Shown here: in pieces, positions 32,307-39,109 of the stretch
How the letters are laid out: each line of letters opens with the position of its first letter
Numbering within the stretch: position 1 is the stretch's first letter
NCBI GenBank assembly: GCA_021775855.1
Contig: JAJFGZ010000055.1
Location: 1-39,109, forward strand
Origin: Hyphomicrobiales bacterium
GTDB taxonomy: Bacteria; Pseudomonadota; Alphaproteobacteria; Rhizobiales; NORP267
Length of the DNA stretch: 39,109 nucleotides
Direction: 5' to 3'
Notes under the pieces: generated by a model
What the model was told of the DNA's origin: nothing
The model's database searches: none
Seen by the model: the letters and a program-made list of their open reading frames with translations, nothing else
Position numbers and translations under genes: made by a program

Positions 32307-33889
32307 ACGTCAATCAAGTTTTCCCGCGCCATGGCGCGTAATTTGGTGCGTTGAATTTTCTCGCCGTTGGGTCCGGGCGTGGTCGGGAAGGTGTCGACCT
32401 GGAATATGGCGACCGGTACCTTGAATTTGGCCAATCCCTGGCGGCAATGTTCGATCAGCTCGGTCTCATCGATCGGACCGCCCGTCGGGATAATGAATGA
32501 CGCCGTCTGCAAACCATGCGAGGTCTCGACGCCAACGGTTTCGCTGGCCGCGATGCCTGGAAAAACCAGGATCCAGACGTCAATCTCGGTGGGGTTCACG
32601 AGGAACCCGCCGAGGCGCAGGCTGTCGCCCATGCGGGCTTCGAACACGATGCCGCCATCGGGTTTGATATAGCCGAGATCGCCCGAGCGCACGAACCCGT
32701 CTTCGCCGAGCGCCGCTGTGGTGGCCGCCGCGTTGTCCAGATATTCCCGGAACAGGCTCGGTCCCCTGAAATATAGTTCGCCCGATTGACCAGGATCTAG
32801 TTTTTTGCCGGTTTCGGGGTCGCGGACTTCGGCGGCAGCATCCGGACTGACGAGTGCGCCACCGGCGAGGGCGCGGTCTTCAACGGCTGCGTCCAGAGGT
32901 TGGCGGGTATACAAAGCCTGGACCTCGCTCATACCGAACAGGCCGGTCATGTGCAGGCCCTTGGCCGCGCATTTTTCGACGAACGCAACCGGGTCGGCGG
33001 TCGCGAACCCGGCAAACCCGCACCATCTAACGGTCTTGAAATCGTCGGGTTCGCCAATCTCGATCAGGCGCGCAAACATCTCATCCGACCCGTTGAAACT
33101 CGTGACCCACCGGGACCGGATAAGATTGATCGCCTCGCCAGCGTCGAAGGCCGGCATCAGAATAGACGGATGACCCGAGGCGAGACCGGCAAGCGCCTGG
33201 GCGAGGCCGAAGGTGCCGCACAGGGGGAGCGCCTGGAGTAGAACCGTATCCGCGTCGTCATAGGCAAAAGCCCGCACCACATCGCGTGCATGGTGGCTGA
33301 GCGACGATTGCGGGTGGAGCACGAATTTTGGCTTGCTGGTGGTCCCTGATGTGGTGAACAGGATGATCGGGTCGTCCGGGATCCCGTTATCAAACCGGGT
33401 AATGTTTTCGGCGTAGAATTCACTGTCCGGGATGGCGGATTTTAGCCCGGACGCGCCACCGCCACAGGTCACGATCCGCTGCAGGCCGGTTTTGACCGGA
33501 TCCGACACGTCGTCCAGAATCCGGGGAAAATCGATACCCTTGAAGCCCGGTTCAAAAACAAGCGTGTCGGCCTGCGTGCGCTGCAGAATATCCTCGATCT
33601 CGGCGCCGCGAAACCGTGTGTTGACGGCGACAACAAGCGCCCCGATCCGGGCGGCGGCGAACAGCCAGACAAGCCAGTCGGGCCGGTTGGGAAGCCACAG
33701 TGCGATGCGGGAATGTTTGCTCAGGCCGGCATCCTGTAGCCCGTGGGCAAGCTGCAATGTCCGCCGCTGAAGATCACCAAACGCAACGGCTTCGCCTTCG
33801 TGCCACAGGGCAATTTCTTCGGGATTATGGGCTGCATGGCTGTCCAGGATCGACGCCAGGGAGCCCGGTTGTGTGCTTGTGGATATCAA
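32303..33889 (-). CDS. AMP-dependent acyl-CoA ligase (third ligase of the window)
   Basis: A 528-residue ANL-family ligase: ILFTTSGTTSKPKFVLHPQ (ATP loop), GLFGMSEVQALYTRQP (A5), RSGDLGYIKPDGGIVFEARMG (A7-A8), and the C-terminal lysine region PGPNGEKIQRTKLR. The frame opens at 34051, but that would overlap the divergent M24 gene. TTG 33889 has GGAG 6 bases upstream and begins at the expected distance from the first conserved segment (LASILDSHAAHNPEEIALW). It is convergent with the crotonase-family gene, sharing CTAG, and divergent from the M24 gene. The substrate acid is unknown. By eye it is not closely similar to the ligase at 27426-29030. Confidence 0.85.
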   Translation of the reverse strand: MISTSTQPGSLASILDSHAAHNPEEIALWHEGEAVAFGDLQRRTLQLAHGLQDAGLSKHSRIALWLPNRPDWLVWLFAAARIGALVVAVNTRFRGAEIEDILQRTQADTLVFEPGFKGIDFPRILDDVSDPVKTGLQRIVTCGGGASGLKSAIPDSEFYAENITRFDNGIPDDPIILFTTSGTTSKPKFVLHPQSSLSHHARDVVRAFAYDDADTVLLQALPLCGTFGLAQALAGLASGHPSILMPAFDAGEAINLIRSRWVTSFNGSDEMFARLIEIGEPDDFKTVRWCGFAGFATADPVAFVEKCAAKGLHMTGLFGMSEVQALYTRQPLDAAVEDRALAGGALVSPDAAAEVRDPETGKKLDPGQSGELYFRGPSLFREYLDNAAATTAALGEDGFVRSGDLGYIKPDGGIVFEARMGDSLRLGGFLVNPTEIDVWILVFPGIAASETVGVETSHGLQTASFIIPTGGPIDETELIEHCRQGLAKFKVPVAIFQVDTFPTTPGPNGEKIQRTKLRAMARENLIDV

Positions 33890-33996
33890 AGCCTGCTCCA
33901 AAATAGCCGATTGCCTGAACCGTATAACCCGGGCACTCTGCCACAGAATGGGCGGACTGGCATAGGCGCCGGTTTGACCTATCCATGGAGACAAGA

Positions 33997-35175
33997 ATGA
34001 CTGTATATCCGTTTGAAAAACGGGAGTTTGAGTTGCGCCTGACGCGCACAAAATCGGCCATGGAGAAGGCCGGGCTTGATCTTCTGGTCATCTGCGACCC
34101 AGCCAATATGGATTACCTGACGGGGTATAAGGGCTGGTCATTTTACGTCCCCCAATGCGTCCTGGTGCATGGCGAAGCGGATATCCCTGTTTGGATCGGG
34201 CGTCTGATGGATGCGGGGGCTGCCCGGCTCTCGACCTGGCTTCCGGACGAGGCGGTTGTCCCTTATCCGGATATTTATGTGCAGAGCCGGGACCGTCACC
34301 CGATGGATTTTGTCGCAGACCAGATTAAATTGCGTGGCTGGAATGCGGTTCGGATCGGGCTCGAAATGGACGCCTATTATTTTTCAGGGCGCGCCGCCGA
34401 CAGCATTCGCAGCGCGCTGCCTGACGCCCGGTTCAGCGATTGCGATCACCTGGTGAACTGGGTCCGGAACATCAAATCGGAGCCGGAGATCGGGCTGATG
34501 CGCCAAGCAGGTCAATTGGCGAAGTCCGCGATGCAAGCCGCGTTCGATACTATCCGGGAGGGCGCGCGCCAGTGCGACACGGTCGGCGAGATATACCGGG
34601 CCGGGATTTCAGGCGTGGAGGAATTTGGCGGGGAATATACCGCGCTCTGCCCAATGCTCCCGACCGGCGAAGGGACCGCGACCCCGCACATTACCTGGTC
34701 GGACGCCCTGTTTAAACGGGGCGAGCCGACGATCCTTGAACTGGCCGGTTCCAGGCTCGGGTACCACGCCCCGATCGCCCGGACGCTGCATCTCGGACCG
34801 CCGCCGCTAAAGCTTGCTGATACCGCAAAGATTGTCATCGAGGGGATGCACGCAGCGCTCGACGCTGCCGTCCCCGGGGCCTTGGCGGAGGAGGTGGAAG
34901 CAGAGTGGCGCGCGGTGATTTCCAGACACGGGCTGGAGAAAGAATCACGGATTGGCTATTCGATCGGGCTCGGTTATCCCCCCGACTGGGGCGAGCATAC
35001 GGTGAGTTTCCGTCCCGGCGACAAAACCGTGCTGCGTGAGAATATGACATTCCACTGTATCCCCGGCATGTGGCTGGATGACTGGGGGTTCGAAGTCTCG
35101 ACCGCATTTCAGGTGACGGCCGGAGGGGCGGTCCCGATCTATGATTTCCCGGAAGAGTTGCATGTGCGTGATTGA
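33997..35175 (+). CDS. M24-family hydrolase resembling ectoine hydrolase (DoeA/EutD)
   Basis: A 392-residue creatinase/prolidase-fold protein. The N-terminal domain reads DLLVICDPANMDYLTGYKGWSFYVPQCVLV and later YVQSRDRHPMDFVADQI, closely following ectoine hydrolase. In the C-terminal pita-bread domain the aminopeptidase metal site is not conserved: the usual paired aspartates appear as ILELAGSRLGYHAPIARTLHL (Glu, then Ala). It should therefore be a metal-independent, creatinase-like amide or ring hydrolase, as known for ectoine hydrolase. ATG 33997 is preferred over ATG 33985 because GGAGA lies 5 bases before it. It is first of three same-strand genes with an APC permease and an ArgE-like deacylase. 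No ectoine dioxygenase or DoeB-type gene confirms the substrate. Confidence 0.82.
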   Translation: MTVYPFEKREFELRLTRTKSAMEKAGLDLLVICDPANMDYLTGYKGWSFYVPQCVLVHGEADIPVWIGRLMDAGAARLSTWLPDEAVVPYPDIYVQSRDRHPMDFVADQIKLRGWNAVRIGLEMDAYYFSGRAADSIRSALPDARFSDCDHLVNWVRNIKSEPEIGLMRQAGQLAKSAMQAAFDTIREGARQCDTVGEIYRAGISGVEEFGGEYTALCPMLPTGEGTATPHITWSDALFKRGEPTILELAGSRLGYHAPIARTLHLGPPPLKLADTAKIVIEGMHAALDAAVPGALAEEVEAEWRAVISRHGLEKESRIGYSIGLGYPPDWGEHTVSFRPGDKTVLRENMTFHCIPGMWLDDWGFEVSTAFQVTAGGAVPIYDFPEELHVRD

Positions 35176-35202
35176 ACCTCCGGTCAAATTGGAGAGCACG
35201 TT

Positions 35203-36663
35203 GTGATAGCAGTCACGTATGTCGAACCGGGCGGACGCTATACCCCCAGGCGTGAACTGACCCGGTCCGCTGGTGTTTTATCGCTTTGGGGGTTTGGCGT
35301 CGCGGCGGTCATTTCCGGTAATTTTTTCGGCTGGAATTTCGGTCTTGATGCCGGGGGGTTCGGCGGCATGGCGGCGGCGACATTATTGCTGGCGATCCTG
35401 TATTTCTGCCTGACCCAGTCGATCGCCGAGATGGCCGCCGCGATGCCCCACGCTGGTGGCGCCTATGGCTGGTGCCGGGCGGGCCTCGGGCCGGTCGGCG
35501 GATTGATTGCCGGCTTGGCAGACAATCTGAAATATGTGCTGGTCCCGGCCGCCATCGCCTACACTATCACCGATTATCTCGATCCGGTCACCGATCAATG
35601 GCTGAATGTAAGCCTGCCGAACCCGGCCTGGTGGGCGATCGTGTTCGTCATTTTTACCGCTATCAATATTGCAGGCATTCGGACCGCGTCCTGGATCGCA
35701 ATATTGGCTTCGCTCATGGCGATTGCGGCTCTCGCAACTTTCTGGGGCGGAGCGGTACAGCAAATTGACTTTTCGCTGTGGGCGCTGAATATCGATGCCA
35801 ATGGCGAGGAGTTGTTCGATGGAGACGGGCCGTGGTTCCCATTCGGAATTGCCGGGATCGGGACCGCAATTCCATTCGCCATTTGGTTTTTTCTCGGGAT
35901 TGAGCAGGTGCCGATGGCAGCCGAAGAAACGCTGGACCCCGAACGCCAAGTACCGCGGGCCTTGCGGGTGACGTTTGTAACGCTGTTGATCGCGGCCTTG
36001 TTGACGCTCTTTCTGGTGGCCGGCATTGAGCCGGGCGCGGCCATTTCAGGCCTCGCCAACGAGCCGCTCTTTGCAGGGTTTGAGAGCATTTTCAATTTCA
36101 ATATTAGCTACGGGGTTCTGGCACTGATTGCGACCATTGGGTTGGTGGCTTCGTTACACGCTATGTTGTTTGCCGCCGGGCGCAATATTTTCGCCTTGTC
36201 GCGCGCAGGCTATTTTCCCAAATGGATGTCGCAGACCATGACCGGCACCCGGACGCCGGTCTTCGCCTTGATCACGGTATCGATCCTTGGGTTTTTCGTT
36301 TGCGCCGCGATTGAGTTCAACGCGCCCCTGTTTGGCGGGCTGCCGGTGGGGGCGACGCTCCTCAATATGGCAGTTTTTGGTGCCGTAATTTCATATAGTC
36401 TGCAGATGTTGGCCTATCTGAAATTGAAACGCGTTGATTTCGATCGGCCTTACTTGAGCCCTCTGGGGCGGGGTGGGGCGGCCCTGGCGTTGGTCCTCGG
36501 GCTGGTGACGTTTGTTCTTCTCTGGCTCAATCAGGATTACCGGCCGGGGCTGGTGGGTGTTGGGCTGTGGATTGGTGCAGGCTTGTTGTATTTTATGTTC
36601 TATTCGCGCCATCGGCTGGTGAAATCGCCGGAAGAGACATTTGCGTTGTCCCTTCAGGACTAG
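35203..36663 (+). CDS. APC-superfamily permease, ethanolamine/amino acid transporter type
   Basis: A 486-residue inner-membrane transporter with about twelve helices. The segment FFGWNFGLDAGGFGGMAAAT, followed by QSIAEMAAAMPHAGGAYGWCRAGLGP, resembles the ethanolamine permease branch of APC carriers, and GIEQVPMAAEETLDPERQVPRAL is the conserved cytoplasmic loop. It should import a small amine or amino acid by proton or sodium coupling. The start is GTG 35203, with GGAGAG 6 bases upstream; the preceding stop is 27 bp away. Located between the M24 hydrolase and the deacylase, it probably supplies their substrate. Confidence 0.86.
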   Translation: MIAVTYVEPGGRYTPRRELTRSAGVLSLWGFGVAAVISGNFFGWNFGLDAGGFGGMAAATLLLAILYFCLTQSIAEMAAAMPHAGGAYGWCRAGLGPVGGLIAGLADNLKYVLVPAAIAYTITDYLDPVTDQWLNVSLPNPAWWAIVFVIFTAINIAGIRTASWIAILASLMAIAALATFWGGAVQQIDFSLWALNIDANGEELFDGDGPWFPFGIAGIGTAIPFAIWFFLGIEQVPMAAEETLDPERQVPRALRVTFVTLLIAALLTLFLVAGIEPGAAISGLANEPLFAGFESIFNFNISYGVLALIATIGLVASLHAMLFAAGRNIFALSRAGYFPKWMSQTMTGTRTPVFALITVSILGFFVCAAIEFNAPLFGGLPVGATLLNMAVFGAVISYSLQMLAYLKLKRVDFDRPYLSPLGRGGAALALVLGLVTFVLLWLNQDYRPGLVGVGLWIGAGLLYFMFYSRHRLVKSPEETFALSLQD

Positions 36664-36667
36664 CGAA

Positions 36668-37822
36668 ATGACTGAACAGCTAACCCAATCCGAGACCATT
36701 CTTAGTCAGTTGATCGCTTTTCCGACGATCAGCCGGAGGAGCAATCTGGATCTGATCGATTTCGTTGCGAATGTCCTCACTAGTCACGGCGTAACCGCCA
36801 CGCGGGTTTTCAGCGAAGATGGCAAACAGGCCAACCTCCACGCCGTAATCGGACCCGCAGATGTTCCCGGTGTGATGCTTTCGGGGCATACCGATGTGGT
36901 CCCGGTCGAAGGGCAGGACTGGACCTCCGACCCATTTGCAATGGTGATTGATGACGACCGGCTTGTGGGGCGCGGGACCGCAGATATGAAGGGGTTCATT
37001 GCCGCCATCCTCGCCGCAGTGCCGGATATGGTGAAGGCCGATCTGAAACGCCCGATCCATCTCGCCTTCAGCTACGACGAGGAAATCGGGTGCATCGGGG
37101 TTCGCCGGTTGATCGATATGCTGCAGGACGTGGAGCCGAAACCCGCCTTCTGCATTGTCGGTGAGCCGACCGCCATGCGCGCGGCCACCGCCCACAAAGG
37201 CAAGGTGTCGGGAGAAATTATTTGCACAGGCAAAGCCGGGCATTCGAGCCTGCCGGCGGAGGGCGTCAACGCGATTTACCTGGCTGGCGACATGATCAAT
37301 GCCTTGCGTGACCTGCAGCGGGAAATCATCGATGCGGGTGAACCGGATAACGATTACCTGACGCCCCATACAAGTGTTCACGCCGGTCTAATCCGGGGCG
37401 GGACAGCGCTCAATATCATCCCGGACAATTGCCGGATCGCGTTCGAGATCCGCCAACGCCCTGAAGACGACCCAGATGCGCTGATCGATCGGCTCCGGGC
37501 CAAGGCGGCAAAAATAGCCGATGCCCAGGACAATCCGGACGCGAAAATCGAGATCCGCATCGATACCCATTACCCGGCCTTTTCCACGCCCGCCGACCAC
37601 GAGGCGGTTCGATTTGTGACCGCACTAACGGGGGACAATGATCTGTTGAAACTGGATTTTGGCACCGAGGCCGGGTTGTTCCAGCACGATCTCGGGGTTG
37701 CCGGCGTGGTGTGCGGGCCCGGCAATATTGCGCAGGCCCACAAGGCGGACGAGTTTGTTGCCCGGGCGCAGTTGGCAAAGTGCGATGACTTTCTTGCAAA
37801 GTTGATCGTTGCCCTGGGCTAG
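36668..37822 (+). CDS. M20-family amidohydrolase, acetylornithine deacetylase-like (ArgE)
   Basis: A 384-residue di-zinc amidohydrolase. Metal and catalytic residues follow the M20 plan: H74 and D76 in MLSGHTDVVPVEGQDW, D106 in GRGTADMKGF, and E138-E139 in SYDEEIGCIG. The last His is in GNIAQAHKADEFV. It aligns along its length with ArgE, which removes the acetyl group of N-acetylornithine; here the partners suggest removal of an N-acyl group from a product of the M24 enzyme, such as an acetylated diamino acid. ATG 36668 is 4 bp after the permease stop; the longer frame from 36641 would overlap the permease. Its TAG shares CTAG with the opposing PhyH gene. Confidence 0.87.
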   Translation: MTEQLTQSETILSQLIAFPTISRRSNLDLIDFVANVLTSHGVTATRVFSEDGKQANLHAVIGPADVPGVMLSGHTDVVPVEGQDWTSDPFAMVIDDDRLVGRGTADMKGFIAAILAAVPDMVKADLKRPIHLAFSYDEEIGCIGVRRLIDMLQDVEPKPAFCIVGEPTAMRAATAHKGKVSGEIICTGKAGHSSLPAEGVNAIYLAGDMINALRDLQREIIDAGEPDNDYLTPHTSVHAGLIRGGTALNIIPDNCRIAFEIRQRPEDDPDALIDRLRAKAAKIADAQDNPDAKIEIRIDTHYPAFSTPADHEAVRFVTALTGDNDLLKLDFGTEAGLFQHDLGVAGVVCGPGNIAQAHKADEFVARAQLAKCDDFLAKLIVALG

Positions 37823-38709
37823 CCTTTGGCTCCGGCGCGTTGCTGTTGGAAGAAGAACGATGCCTGTTTCGGCAATTCGGGCCGCAGCACTTCATTTTCG
37901 GTGCAACGGATGCGGCCGGTCTCCTTGCCCGCAACGATGTCGCCCTGGAACTTATTGGGGACCGGGTTGGGGGTCAGAGGTACGGCGTCGTCGGCGGTAT
38001 AGACGCAGATATAAAGCGTACGCGGGTGATCCGCCTGGTTGGCCGCGGAGCCGTGGAGCAACCGGGTATGCATCAGGCACACGGACCCGGCGGGGCCCGT
38101 GCAGGACACGATTGTTCCCGCAGCCGCCTCGACAACCTGATCGTCAACTGCGCCGGTAAACACCCCGTCGTGCCAGATCTTGTGGAGGGGGCCGGTATGA
38201 GATCCCGGGACCACCTCGAGAGGGCCATTCTTGGGGGTGACTTCGTCGACCATCAGCAGGGCGGTGATGATGTCGTCGTTGGAATGCGGGGTGAAAGGGA
38301 AGTCCTGATGGTATTTCACATTTGTTTTGGCGCCCGGCAGTTTCGAGTTGATCTTGTCATGGTGGAACTTGACGTCCGGGCCGACCAGGTCGGCAACGGC
38401 GCGGGTCATGCGGCTGTTCCGCATGACGGCCTCATAGGCTGACGAGATCTCGCTCGGCGCGTTGACCCGGCGCAGTTTCGGGGCGTCCCCGGTGTGATCA
38501 TCGGCGAGATCGAAACGGGACCGGTCGTTGACATATTCCCCATAGCCGGAATGGTGATCGCGGCTCTTTTCCAGCCAATTGTCGAAATCATCGCGCAGAG
38601 CAGCGAGATGGTCCGCCGATACGGCATTCTCTACAATCAGAAACCCGTCCCGGTTGAAGGCAGCGATCTGATCGGGTGTCAGGATGTTGTCTGAAGAGCT
38701 ATTATTCAT
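37819..38709 (-). CDS. Phytanoyl-CoA dioxygenase (PhyH) family Fe(II)/2-oxoglutarate oxygenase
   Basis: A 296-residue oxygenase with a double-stranded beta-helix core. The iron triad is H134 and D136 (VKYHQDFPFT) and H209 (TRLLHGSAAN), and R220 (HPRTLYICVY) is placed to bind 2-oxoglutarate. The N-terminus LTPDQIAAFNRDGFLIVENA is typical of PhyH proteins. It hydroxylates an unknown small substrate; ectoine hydroxylase is one family member, but its specific signature is not evident here. ATG 38709 is chosen because the longer frame to 38913 would run through the DUF1028 gene. It overlaps that gene's stop by 8 bp, so the two are probably translated together. Confidence 0.88.
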   Translation of the reverse strand: MNNSSSDNILTPDQIAAFNRDGFLIVENAVSADHLAALRDDFDNWLEKSRDHHSGYGEYVNDRSRFDLADDHTGDAPKLRRVNAPSEISSAYEAVMRNSRMTRAVADLVGPDVKFHHDKINSKLPGAKTNVKYHQDFPFTPHSNDDIITALLMVDEVTPKNGPLEVVPGSHTGPLHKIWHDGVFTGAVDDQVVEAAAGTIVSCTGPAGSVCLMHTRLLHGSAANQADHPRTLYICVYTADDAVPLTPNPVPNKFQGDIVAGKETGRIRCTENEVLRPELPKQASFFFQQQRAGAKG

Positions 38710-39109
38710 CGCCGGGGACTCCGTAGGATGGCGCGACATCGGGGTTGACAGCGCGGGTGACGTAGGCCTCCATTTCGCCCTCATAGGCGCGCCACAGTTC
38801 GCCGAGTTTGGCAACCGGGTCGACGTCGTCCCAATCGACCCGCAGATCCACCAGCGGAAAAGAATGTTTGTGGGCAACGAGCAAAGCGGCGGAATGAACA
38901 TCGCCTTCTTCACCGCCGGCAGCTAACCCAGCGGCGAGCGCCGTGACCAGTCGGTTTGCCAGGTGCAGATCAGGATTTTGTTCAAAAACTGCGGCCATGG
39001 TGACGGGTACTTCAAGGGAACTGAGCAAGTTGCCGGCGGCAAAACAATCTTCCCCGGCAATCGCGTTGTTGGTGCCGAGAATATTGGCGCCAGTATGGCT
39101 AGCGGTAGC
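38702..39109 (-). CDS. DUF1028-family protein, C-terminal part
   Basis: The minus-strand frame is open to the window edge, so the N-terminal part lies beyond 39109. The visible 135 residues read ATASHTGANILGTNNAIAGEDCFAAGNLL followed by TALAAGLAAGGEEGDVHSAALLV and FPLVDLRVDWDDVDPVAKLGELW. This is the DUF1028 pattern, a family with an Ntn-hydrolase-like fold that is often encoded beside amidase, peptidase or RidA genes. The putative nucleophile end of the protein is not in the window. It is upstream of and overlaps the PhyH gene by 8 bp, implying one operon. Hydrolysis of an amide is a family-level guess only. Confidence 0.85.
   Translation of the reverse strand, partial: ATASHTGANILGTNNAIAGEDCFAAGNLLSSLEVPVTMAAVFEQNPDLHLANRLVTALAAGLAAGGEEGDVHSAALLVAHKHSFPLVDLRVDWDDVDPVAKLGELWRAYEGEMEAYVTRAVNPDVAPSYGVPGDE

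Noticed and set aside
33890..34051. Longer N-terminus for the third acyl-CoA ligase, from an ATG-like start at 34051
   Set aside because: It would overlap the start of the divergent M24 gene and adds sequence unlike any ligase N-terminus; TTG 33889 has a good ribosome site.
1..39109. CRISPR arrays, insertion sequences, tRNA or rRNA genes, attachment sites
   Set aside because: I looked for regularly spaced repeats, terminal inverted repeats with transposase genes, cloverleaf-like sequences and integrase genes and saw none. A tRNAscan or covariance-model search would be decisive.

Overview
The window looks like chromosomal DNA of a free-living alphaproteobacterium. The evidence is a moderately high G+C content, dense gene packing with many 4-bp ATGA and CTAG overlaps, and a gene set rich in solute transport and aromatic or amide catabolism. 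The taxon is an inference from gene content; no rRNA or other taxonomic marker is present. I see 38 protein-coding genes, two of them cut by the window edges. I see no RNA genes, insertion sequences, phage genes or CRISPR arrays, and no gene-free stretch longer than about 230 bp.

Layout. (1) 1-1730: the end of a lytic murein transglycosylase, then a stand-alone MetE catalytic-domain protein. (2) 1739-5488: a gentisate module. A flavin monooxygenase diverges from gentisate 1,2-dioxygenase, a fumarylacetoacetate hydrolase (FAH)-family hydrolase and a MarR regulator. (3) 5682-14196: a branched-chain-amino-acid-type (HAAT) ABC transporter (two ATPases, two permeases) bracketed by two closely related periplasmic binding proteins, with kynureninase on the opposite strand and a Gfo/Idh/MocA oxidoreductase at the end. 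(4) 14219-18529: feruloyl-CoA-synthase-like ligase, opine-dehydrogenase-family protein, 3-hydroxyacyl-CoA dehydrogenase and a DUF1330 protein. (5) 18560-23672: a homoprotocatechuate (3,4-dihydroxyphenylacetate) meta-cleavage module in two divergent arms (hpaF-hpaE-hpaD; DapA-like aldolase, hpaG-like, hpaR) around a perfect 22-bp palindrome. (6) 23669-26416: a two-subunit aconitase X (AcnX) with a small membrane protein, divergent from a TetR regulator. (7) 26430-29641: an acyl-CoA ligase plus a short reductive-dehalogenase-like iron-sulfur protein, divergent from a MarR regulator. (8) 29652-33889: a thiamine-diphosphate enzyme, a crotonase-fold protein lacking both hydratase glutamates, and a third acyl-CoA ligase. 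(9) 33997-39109: an ectoine-hydrolase-like M24 protein, an APC permease and an ArgE-like M20 deacylase, then on the other strand a PhyH dioxygenase and a DUF1028 protein.

Together these make a catabolic island: several small pathways side by side, most with a private MarR or TetR regulator and a palindrome in the divergent promoter. Gentisate and homoprotocatechuate are two ring-cleavage entry points. The three CoA ligases, the RdhA-like protein, the crotonase and the TPP enzyme suggest further processing of aromatic or aliphatic acids. The last cluster suggests uptake and hydrolysis of a small N-acylated or cyclic amide compound.

The least conventional parts are the CoA-ligase/RdhA-like pair under a MarR regulator, the AcnX genes beside a homoprotocatechuate cluster that has no recognisable HpaH hydratase, and the crotonase with both catalytic glutamates replaced. 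Functions beyond family level are inferences from sequence read by eye.
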